This document shows, one piece after another, positions 1 to 5,127 of a stretch of 7,939 nucleotides of DNA. The first letter of the stretch is position 1; each line of letters starts with the position of its first letter. The DNA lies in assembly GCA_002439805.1 (NCBI GenBank), contig DJPQ01000012.1, forward strand, positions 22,865 to 30,803. Reading direction: 5' to 3'. A model generated the notes under the pieces. It did not search any database. It saw only the letters and a program-made list of their open reading frames with translations, and was not told the origin of the DNA. The DNA is from Bacteroidales bacterium UBA6408. Its GTDB lineage: Bacteria > Bacteroidota > Bacteroidia > Bacteroidales > UBA932. The position numbers were made by a program, and so were the translations under genes.

Positions 1-1232
1 CCTTGGACAGTCTTCTGAACCGCCGTTCCGGCATAGGCCGGATGCGCCGGCTTCGTACATTTCATGACGAGCTGCCGGTCGGAGAGGTCGGGATGAGCGA
101 CGAACAGCTCCGGGAAGAACTCGGAATCGCCCGGGATGTCCCGATGAACCGCACGGCACTGCTGGGAATAAAGGCTCTGCGTGAGGCTTTGGACGAGGCC
201 GGACTGCCGGAGGAGCTGCGCCTGCCGCTGATTTCAGGCACGACCGTCGGCGGGATGGAAAAGACTGAGCTGTATTGGCGAGATTTCCTGACTTCGGAGC
301 GTCACCGCGAGTACATTCCGCTTCAGGGCTGCGGGGCGACGACTGCGCTGATTGCCGACCATTTCGGACGGCGTTTCAGCGACGCGATGACTCCATCGAC
401 AGCCTGCTCCTCGGCTGCAAACGCGATAATCCGTGCCGCCGACATGATTCTTGCCGGCGAGGCGGATGCGGTGGCGGCGGGCGGCAGCGAGTGCCTGTCG
501 TCGTTTCATCACAGCGGATTTAATTCACTGATGATTCTTGACCCTGAGCAGTGCCGCCCATTCGACCGCTCGCGTGCCGGGCTGAATCTCGGCGAGGGAG
601 CCGCCTATCTGATTCTTGAAAGCGAGGAGCACGCAATGAGGCGCGGCGCGAGGATTGTCGCCCGCCTTTCAGGTTACGCCAACCGCTGTGACGCCTTCCA
701 TCAGACGGCCTCGTCTCCGGACGGCGAAGGCGCGTATCTCTCGATGACCGGGGCCCTTGCGATGGCGGGACTTTCACCCGACGACATCGGCTATGTCAAT
801 GCCCACGGGACAGGGACGTCCAACAACGACGCGAGCGAGTCGGCCGCGCTGCACCGGGTTTTCGGGGAGCGTCTCCGGTTCGGAGCGGATTCTTCGGCCT
901 TTGAGCCTTGCGGGAGCCGGGCGTCTGCCTCTGTTCCGTCTGCGGGCGGTCTGCCGGTGTCCTCGACAAAGTCGTTCACGGGGCACACTACAAGTGCTTC
1001 AGGGTCAATTGAATCCGTGTTCTGCCTGCTTGCGCTTACAAATTCATTCATTCCCGTCAGCCTCGGCTGGAAGGAGTCCGGCCCTGACACGATTATCCCC
1101 TATGCCGGGGAGGGGGGCGTGCGTCTGGACAATGTCCTCTGCAATGCGTTCGGGTTCGGAGGGAATGATTCGTCTCTCATTTTTTCAAGATATGATGCGT
1201 CGGGAAGCAGATGCCGCGCGAAGGAGAAATAA
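1..1232 (+). CDS. Beta-ketoacyl-ACP synthase (FabF-like, APE-type), 5' partial
   Basis: This is a condensing enzyme that would extend an ACP-bound acyl chain with malonyl-ACP in the cytoplasm. The reading frame is open to the left edge (first full codon at base 3). The first visible residues, DSLLNRRSGIG, correspond to a point some 20-30 residues into a normal ketosynthase, so the true start is upstream. The catalytic set is complete: Cys135 in STACSSAANAI, His268 in NAHGTGTSNND, Lys323 and His328 in STKSFTGHTTSASG, and the C-terminal NAFGFGGND glycine motif (numbering from base 3). Between the VFGE motif and SSTKSFTGHT lies a Ser/Ala-rich stretch (about bases 885-951) that looks like a loop expansion. 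The next gene, a Cys-lacking ketosynthase homologue, starts 12 bp downstream, which is the usual KS/chain-length-factor arrangement. The family call is firm; assignment to an APE/flexirubin pathway rests on the neighbours. Confidence 0.93.
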   Translation, partial: LDSLLNRRSGIGRMRRLRTFHDELPVGEVGMSDEQLREELGIARDVPMNRTALLGIKALREALDEAGLPEELRLPLISGTTVGGMEKTELYWRDFLTSERHREYIPLQGCGATTALIADHFGRRFSDAMTPSTACSSAANAIIRAADMILAGEADAVAAGGSECLSSFHHSGFNSLMILDPEQCRPFDRSRAGLNLGEGAAYLILESEEHAMRRGARIVARLSGYANRCDAFHQTASSPDGEGAYLSMTGALAMAGLSPDDIGYVNAHGTGTSNNDASESAALHRVFGERLRFGADSSAFEPCGSRASASVPSAGGLPVSSTKSFTGHTTSASGSIESVFCLLALTNSFIPVSLGWKESGPDTIIPYAGEGGVRLDNVLCNAFGFGGNDSSLIFSRYDASGSRCRAKEK

Positions 1233-1244
1233 GAATGTAAGGTT

Positions 1245-2498
1245 ATGACAGATAGACATATATACATAAAGTCGATGTACATGATTCCTTCGGATGACAC
1301 CTTCTCCGATTATTCGGCGTTTCTGACTCCGATGGAGGGGCGGCGCATGGGGAAGCTGATGAAACGCGCACTTGCGACATCCCTGACTGCACTACGGGAG
1401 GCCGCTCTCGAACGTCCTGACGCCATCATCACCGGCACGTCCTTGGGCAGCGTCGCCGACATGGAGCCGGTGCTGAACGCCGTCTGCGAGAATGGTGGAG
1501 AGGGCGTGAAGCCTACGAACTTCATGCAATCGACGCACAACACGCTCAGTTCGCTGATTGCCCTGAAGACCCGCACGCACGGCTACAACTGCACATGGTC
1601 GCAGGAGGCTCTGTCATTTGAGAATGCGCTTGCCGATGCTCTGACACAGCTGCGGCTCGGGAGGACAGGCAATGCGCTGGTCGGGGCGTTTGACGAGCTT
1701 TCTCCGGACACGCTTGAGGTTCAGCGGCGCGGAGGCATTCTCAAGGACGGCTGCAAGGCGGGTGAGGTCGCCGCCTCGTTTCTTCTGGAGGCTTCCGTTT
1801 CAGGTTGTGCGTCATCGGGGAAACCGGGCTTCGCGGACGATTCCATGCCGGGTGCCTCTGCAACTGCGGGAGTTTCTGTGGCGGGAGCTTCCCGGACCGT
1901 GAACGGCCGCACAGCAGAAAACGGGCGGCTGGTGGAAGTTGCTGCGGTCAGGACGGCATACATCCCGGATGAGAGATGTCAGGAGACGGAACTTTCCGAC
2001 ATTCTTGAAGATATGCTCGGGAAAGCCGGCCTGTCCATTGGGGACATAGACTTTGTTCTGACCGGGCGACACGGAGCCGGCTCCGGAGTCCGCTCATATG
2101 TCTCCGCCGAAGATTCTTCCCGGAAGTCTAAGTTCCTCCACGAAGACTCGTTACGGAACCTCCGTCCCTCCGGCAACGATGCCGTCTATGACCGCCTGAA
2201 CAATCTCTGGCAAGGCATCCCCCAGGGGCTCTGGAAGCACGTCTTCGGCGAGGGCTTCTCCTCTTCCGCCGCCGGCTTCCACACCGCCGCCACCGGCCTC
2301 TTCCAAGGCTTCATCCCCGCAACTTTCCAGCTTCGCGGCGCAGCCGCTCCCTCAGCACCCATGTCCGCCCTTTCTGCATCCGTGCCGGTCGATCCCTCCG
2401 GTGCAGTCCCTGCCAATCCCTTGATGCCCCTTCGCAACATAATCGTCTTCAACCACTTCGCCGCCAAGCATTTCAGCCTCATGCTTCTGCGGAAATAG
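1245..2498 (+). CDS. Ketosynthase-like chain-length-factor partner (beta-ketoacyl synthase N-terminal-like domain)
   Basis: This 417-residue protein resembles the degenerate ketosynthase that accompanies the active one in APE-type clusters. The start MTDRHIYIKSMYMIPSDDTF fits the family, whose N-terminus usually begins with a short strand of the IYI type. The nucleophile motif reads FMQSTHNTLSS (residues 94-104): Asn99 sits where STAC would place Cys, so it should not form a thioester intermediate. The C-terminal part keeps a recognisable fold (NDAVYDRLNNLWQG, WKHVFGEGFSSSAAG, NIIVFNHFAAKHFSLMLL). Three segments look inserted: about residues 184-228 (bases 1795-1930), 276-310 (2070-2176) and 364-398 (2334-2436). 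All are rich in Ser, Ala, Gly and Pro. It probably forms a heterodimer with the upstream ketosynthase and sets chain length or stabilises it; that role is inferred from the family and context. Confidence 0.82.
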   Translation: MTDRHIYIKSMYMIPSDDTFSDYSAFLTPMEGRRMGKLMKRALATSLTALREAALERPDAIITGTSLGSVADMEPVLNAVCENGGEGVKPTNFMQSTHNTLSSLIALKTRTHGYNCTWSQEALSFENALADALTQLRLGRTGNALVGAFDELSPDTLEVQRRGGILKDGCKAGEVAASFLLEASVSGCASSGKPGFADDSMPGASATAGVSVAGASRTVNGRTAENGRLVEVAAVRTAYIPDERCQETELSDILEDMLGKAGLSIGDIDFVLTGRHGAGSGVRSYVSAEDSSRKSKFLHEDSLRNLRPSGNDAVYDRLNNLWQGIPQGLWKHVFGEGFSSSAAGFHTAATGLFQGFIPATFQLRGAAAPSAPMSALSASVPVDPSGAVPANPLMPLRNIIVFNHFAAKHFSLMLLRK

Positions 2499-2511
2499 AG
2501 CAGCCGCCCCG

Positions 2512-2542
2512 TTTTCCATTTGTCCGAAATTGCGTAACTTTG
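2512..2542 (+). promoter_or_regulatory. Candidate Bacteroidota-type promoter before the small membrane-protein gene
   Basis: TAACTTTG at 2535-2542 matches the Bacteroidota -7 consensus TAnnTTTG. A TTTT at 2512-2515 stands 19 bases upstream, where the -33 TTTG is expected (3 of 4 matches). It lies in the 52-bp gap after the second ketosynthase and would start transcription only a few bases before the ATG at 2551, giving a very short leader. This suggests the membrane protein, LolA-like protein and later genes could be transcribed separately from the ketosynthases. The weak -33 keeps confidence moderate. Confidence 0.45.
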
Positions 2543-2550
2543 ACGCCGCT

Positions 2551-2913
2551 ATGAATTCGATGTGGAAACTTATACCTCTTTCCGTTGTGCAGGCCGTCTT
2601 TCTCTGCGGAGGGCAGGTGCTGCTCAAGCTGGCGCTGAACCGCATGGGCGAATTTGCCTGGACCTGGAAATTCTTCGTCTCCCAGCTGACTAACTGGTGG
2701 TTTCTCGGCTGCGGGATTGCCTTTGCCGCCGCGACCGTCCTATGGCTCTACATCCTGCGTCACTATCCTTTCGGCGTCGCCTATCCCCTCAGTTGCCTGA
2801 GCTACCTCTTCGGTCTGCTTGCCGCCCTTCTGGTTTTCCGCGAACCCGTGACGGTGTCGCAATGGGTCGGGGTACTTCTGATTATGGCGGGCTGTGCGCT
2901 GATTGCCAGATGA
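2551..2913 (+). CDS. Small four-TM EamA/SMR-family membrane protein (possible lipid-linked substrate flippase)
   Basis: This 120-residue protein is almost entirely hydrophobic, with four predicted membrane helices: about residues 5-22, 41-60, 66-88 and 97-119. The third and fourth carry the EamA/DMT-type signature (YPLSCLSYLFGLLAALLVF, then REPVTVSQWVGV and a Gly/Ala-rich last helix). Its length is that of the small multidrug resistance and ArnE/ArnF-type half-transporters, which work as dimers. The ATG at 2551 is preferred over an in-frame TTG at 2530 because the TTG region overlaps a promoter-like motif and encodes no extra membrane segment; an ATG at 2560 is also possible. The stop TGA is followed within 12 bp by the LolA-like gene. 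In this cluster it could flip a lipid-linked intermediate made by the GT2 enzyme, but the substrate cannot be read from sequence. Confidence 0.75.
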   Translation: MNSMWKLIPLSVVQAVFLCGGQVLLKLALNRMGEFAWTWKFFVSQLTNWWFLGCGIAFAAATVLWLYILRHYPFGVAYPLSCLSYLFGLLAALLVFREPVTVSQWVGVLLIMAGCALIAR

Positions 2914-2925
2914 TTGCGTGTCCCG

Positions 2926-3564
2926 ATGAGTAAAATGTCCGTGGTTATGAGTTTGAATCGCCGCCCTTTTCTGATAAATGAGCGCTTGATAAGGATTATC
3001 TGTATATTCTTGTGTATCAATGCATATTCCCAAAATACGCCGGACTTCGCATCGCCGTCGTCGATGACCTTTGACTTCGTCCAGAGGAAATCTTCCGATA
3101 TGCTGGCGGAGGACCTCGTGAGCTCCGGGAGAATGGCTTTCGCCGCTCCGGACAGGATTCGCTGGGAATATCTCGCGCCGTATCCGAGCCTGTTCGTGAT
3201 GAACGGCGCTCGTGTGCTCGTGGAAAACGCCGACGGACGAAAAATTATGGATGCAAAGTCTGCCGGGGCATATTCCCGTGTCGCAGGGATGATTATGCCG
3301 CTTGTACGAGGGGACTTCAGCGCCGGCAAAGCCTCCGGTTTCAAAACTGAGGTCACTGACGGCGGAGGCTTCTGGCGGGTTGAACTTGTCCCTGTGAAGT
3401 CCGGAGCTAGGAGACTGTTCCGCCGAGTCGTCGCCGAAATTGACAAGGAACTCGGTGTGGCGGTGAAGGTTACCGTCGATGAGGGCAACGGTGACACGAC
3501 CGTCATCACCTGCACGAACATTGTTCTCGACATTAAGGTTGACGAGAGGCTGTTTGAGTTTTAA
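2926..3564 (+). CDS. LolA-like outer-membrane lipoprotein carrier family protein
   Basis: The protein has a basic start followed by a hydrophobic core (LIRIICIFLCINAYS) and a probable signal peptidase site before QNTPDF, so the mature part is likely periplasmic. The mature domain has LolA features: an N-terminal FDFVQRKSSDMLAEDLVSSG strand-helix element, GRMAFAAPDRIRWEY (the hallmark G-x-hydrophobic-P-x-R-W/I-x-Y strand), then PSLFVMNGARVLVE, and C-terminal beta strands ending near the stop. Total length is about 212 residues, normal for LolA. The start ATG at 2926 lies 12 bp after the membrane-protein stop; TTG at 2914 or ATG at 2935 or 2947 are alternatives and all retain the signal peptide. 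LolA-like proteins recur in APE clusters, where they are thought to shuttle the lipid-like product across the periplasm, unlike the housekeeping LolA that carries lipoproteins. Confidence 0.82.
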   Translation: MSKMSVVMSLNRRPFLINERLIRIICIFLCINAYSQNTPDFASPSSMTFDFVQRKSSDMLAEDLVSSGRMAFAAPDRIRWEYLAPYPSLFVMNGARVLVENADGRKIMDAKSAGAYSRVAGMIMPLVRGDFSAGKASGFKTEVTDGGGFWRVELVPVKSGARRLFRRVVAEIDKELGVAVKVTVDEGNGDTTVITCTNIVLDIKVDERLFEF

Positions 3565-3598
3565 AAGATGTGAGAAAATTTTAGACAGTTCCTCATTA

Positions 3599-3606
3599 GG
3601 GGGGGG
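3599..3606 (+). repeat. Homopolymeric G8 tract in an intergenic region
   Basis: Eight consecutive G residues lie in the 81-bp gap between the LolA-like gene and the dehydratase, about 40 bp upstream of the dehydratase ATG. The gap has no convincing promoter (no good TAnnTTTG) and no hairpin terminator that I can see. Tracts of this length can change length by slippage and in some bacteria alter promoter spacing or leader structure. Here such a role is only a possibility. Confidence 0.6.
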
Positions 3607-3645
3607 CTGGAGGGCAGGTGAATAATTAGACAATGTTTTGATGAG

Positions 3646-4128
3646 ATGAAGTTTGAAGGATACCTATATGATATAATAGACGCTCGGGATTCGGTGTCCA
3701 TGGGCAGTCTTGCTGCATCCGAAGACGGTTCTTCCGTATCTGCGGACAACCCGGCGGCGTCCAGGGACGCGGCATACGCATTCCGCATATCCCTGCGTCC
3801 TGGTTCTCCGATTTACGCCGGGCATTTCCCCGGCTTTCCCATCACTCCCGGCGTGGCTCTTCTGACCATAGTCCGCGAGCTTCTTGAACGCCGTCTGACC
3901 GAACTCGGGCAGGCGCGCGGCAACCCTGCCCGGCCGACAATGTCCGGGGAGCACATCTCGTTGACGCTTGCATCCGCAGACGACGTCAAGTTTCTCCATC
4001 CGCTCACGCCCGACCATAATCCCGTGACCATAACATTCAAGAATTTTCAGAACGGCCGGCTGAAGGCCGAAATCACCAGCTCCGCCGCCATCCACGCCCG
4101 AATGACCTTGTCATATAATATGTTATGA
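3646..4128 (+). CDS. 3-hydroxyacyl-ACP dehydratase-like hot-dog protein (FabZ/ApeI-type)
   Basis: The 160-residue protein has the hot-dog dehydratase signature YAGHFPGFPITPGVALL (residues 57-73), with the probable catalytic His60 in GHFPG. In FabZ the acidic partner falls in PGVLMIE; here that position is Thr74. The protein therefore belongs to a subgroup without the canonical Glu, as in APE-type thioester dehydratases, or has altered activity. Later segments (VKFLHPLTPDHNPVTITF and RLKAEITSSAA) fit the remaining beta strands. Residues about 19-43 are Ser/Ala/Asp-rich and look like an expanded loop before the first conserved strand. It would remove water from 3-hydroxyacyl-ACP to form the conjugated double bonds of the polyene. 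Its stop overlaps an ATG (ATGA at 4125-4128) that opens only an 11-codon frame, and the glycosyltransferase follows after 49 bp. Confidence 0.85.
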   Translation: MKFEGYLYDIIDARDSVSMGSLAASEDGSSVSADNPAASRDAAYAFRISLRPGSPIYAGHFPGFPITPGVALLTIVRELLERRLTELGQARGNPARPTMSGEHISLTLASADDVKFLHPLTPDHNPVTITFKNFQNGRLKAEITSSAAIHARMTLSYNML

Positions 4129-4177
4129 GTACTCCTGTCATTTCGGGCGGACTGAAGTGAAGTCGAGAAATCTTAAT

Positions 4178-5065
4178 ATGGATAATGATATGCAGATAAA
4201 GCCAGTTGTGATAGTCCCGACGTACGACAACGGAAAGACTGTGTGCCGGGTGATAGAGGATGTTGCGAAATATGTCCCCGACATTATTGTCGTCAATGAC
4301 GGAAGCCGTGACGGAACGGCGGAACTGCTGCGGCGTACGGCGAAGGAACTGATGGGAACGGTGTGCGGTTCCGGCGTCCAAGATGAATCGTCAGAGTTGA
4401 ACGGCTCCGGCGATGCCCGGATGCGGATAACCGTCGTGACCCACGGGAAAAATCTCGGCAAGGGTCGTGCTCTGAAAAGCGGTTTTGCAAAGGCACGCGA
4501 GCTCGGCTTCACCAATGCCATAACCATCGACGCCGACGGCCAGCACTATCCGTCCGACCTCCCGGCGTTCCTCAGGCTCATAAATGAACATCCGCAGGCG
4601 ATAATCGTCGGCAGCCGTGACCTCCGCGCCGACGGAATGCCGTCCGGGAACACCTTCGCGAACAAGTTCTCCAACTTCTGGTTCCGCCTCTACACGGGAG
4701 TTTTTCTCCCCGACACCCAGACCGGCTTCCGTGCCTATCCGCTCAGCCGCCTCCATGGCCTGCGCCTGCTCACTTCCCGCTATGAAGCCGAACTCGAACT
4801 GCTGATTTTCGCCGCCTGGCACAATACGCCGCTTGTCCCGCTCCCGATAAGGGTCCATTATCCGCCGGCCTCGGAGCGCGTGACCCACTTCCGCCCCTTC
4901 GCCGACTTCGCCCGCATCAGCCTCCTGAACACCCTCCTCCTCTTCGTCTCCCTCCTCTACGGCCGTCCGGCCCGTGCCCTCCGGCGGCTCAAATCGCCGT
5001 TCGGCAGAATAACCGTGCGGTTATTTTGCCGAACGACATCGAAAATCATTGATTCGGCAGAATAA
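4178..5065 (+). CDS. Glycosyltransferase family 2 (dolichyl/polyprenyl-phosphate sugar synthase-like)
   Basis: This is a GT-A fold enzyme that likely transfers a sugar from an NDP-sugar to a lipid or polyene acceptor at the inner face of the membrane. Motifs in order are PVVIVPTYDNGKTV, IIVVNDGSRDGTAELL (nucleotide binding), HGKNLGKGRALKSGF, ITIDADGQHYPSDLP (the DxD-type metal site), IIVGSRD and DTQTGFRAYP, the last typical of DPM1-like GT2s. A hydrophobic segment near the C-terminus (LLNTLLLFVSLLYG) may associate with the membrane. The ATG at 4178 is chosen; GTG at 4157 and ATG at 4190 are alternatives. Between AELLRR and RITVVTHG is an inserted Gly/Ser/Glu-rich stretch (bases about 4349-4424). 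The final ~21 residues (from codon 5000) are encoded by the palindromic repeats, and the stop lies inside the second repeat. The native C-terminus was therefore probably replaced by an insertion; the catalytic domain appears intact. Confidence 0.87.
   Translation: MDNDMQIKPVVIVPTYDNGKTVCRVIEDVAKYVPDIIVVNDGSRDGTAELLRRTAKELMGTVCGSGVQDESSELNGSGDARMRITVVTHGKNLGKGRALKSGFAKARELGFTNAITIDADGQHYPSDLPAFLRLINEHPQAIIVGSRDLRADGMPSGNTFANKFSNFWFRLYTGVFLPDTQTGFRAYPLSRLHGLRLLTSRYEAELELLIFAAWHNTPLVPLPIRVHYPPASERVTHFRPFADFARISLLNTLLLFVSLLYGRPARALRRLKSPFGRITVRLFCRTTSKIIDSAE
5000..5033. repeat. 34-bp palindrome, copy 1 (upstream of ATPase gene)
   Basis: A 34-base inverted repeat starts TTCGGCAGAATAACCG and ends CGGTTATTTTGCCGAA. 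The arms pair throughout except for one G:T opposition (5007 with 5026), leaving a 2-4 base centre. One further G-C pair is possible outside it (4999 with 5034). It lies inside the 3' end of the glycosyltransferase gene and encodes FGRITVRLFCR in that frame. It matches copy 2 at 33 of 34 positions, the difference being at the centre (5017, G versus A). The GC arms lack a following T-run, so a simple intrinsic terminator is not indicated. Confidence 0.9.
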
Positions 5066-5086
5066 CCGTACGGTTATTTTGCCGAA
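5053..5086. repeat. 34-bp palindrome, copy 2 (overlaps ATPase promoter and GT stop codon)
   Basis: This is the second copy of the palindrome. Its inner 18 bases, AATAACCGTACGGTTATT, form a perfect inverted repeat, and the outer arms keep the same single G:T exception as copy 1 (5060 with 5079). The spacer between copies is 19 bp and the centre-to-centre distance 53 bp, close to five turns of B-DNA, so a protein bound to both would sit on one face of the helix. The left arm supplies the TAA stop of the glycosyltransferase (5063-5065) and the right arm contains the TTTG of the ATPase promoter (5078-5081). This placement suits an operator for autoregulation, or an element end that carries a promoter. 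Confidence 0.9.
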
Positions 5087-5109
5087 TGGGTAAAAAAGAC
5101 TATATTTGC
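5078..5109 (+). promoter_or_regulatory. Bacteroidota-type promoter of the ATPase gene
   Basis: TTTG at 5078-5081 and TATATTTGC at 5101-5109 are separated by 19 bases, an exact match to the Bacteroidota -33/-7 promoter (TTTG, N19-21, TAnnTTTG). Transcription would begin near 5113-5116, a dozen or so bases before the ATG at 5128. This rules out the in-frame upstream ATG at 5087 region as the usual start and supports an independently transcribed ATPase. The -33 box lies in the right arm of palindrome copy 2, so a repressor on the palindrome would block RNA polymerase. Confidence 0.75.
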
Positions 5110-5127
5110 AGAAAATCAGACTTAACA

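Noticed and set aside
2530..2550. TTG start adding seven residues to the small membrane protein
   Set aside because: The region overlaps the TAACTTTG promoter motif and adds no membrane segment, and a good ATG follows at 2551.
2740..3633. Long minus-strand open frame (297 codons) opposite the small membrane protein and LolA-like genes, plus a second at 2802-3533
   Set aside because: The plus strand carries recognisable EamA/SMR and LolA proteins here. The minus frames have no domain-like motifs, are rich in His, Arg and Pro, and overlap each other, as expected for antisense shadows in GC-rich DNA.
5000..5086. The palindromes as intrinsic transcription terminators of the glycosyltransferase gene
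   Set aside because: The stems are long, but no T-run follows either one, copy 1 lies inside the coding region, and copy 2 overlaps a promoter. A regulatory or mobility role fits better, though some attenuation cannot be excluded.
5000..5086. The two repeats as a minimal CRISPR array
   Set aside because: There are only two units with a 19-bp spacer, strong full-length palindromy, and no cas gene nearby; the spacer is also partly coding.
5086..5127. Upstream start for the ATPase adding 14 residues
   Set aside because: This stretch contains the -7 promoter box, so the transcript would begin after it. The family's conserved N-terminus begins at the ATG at 5128.
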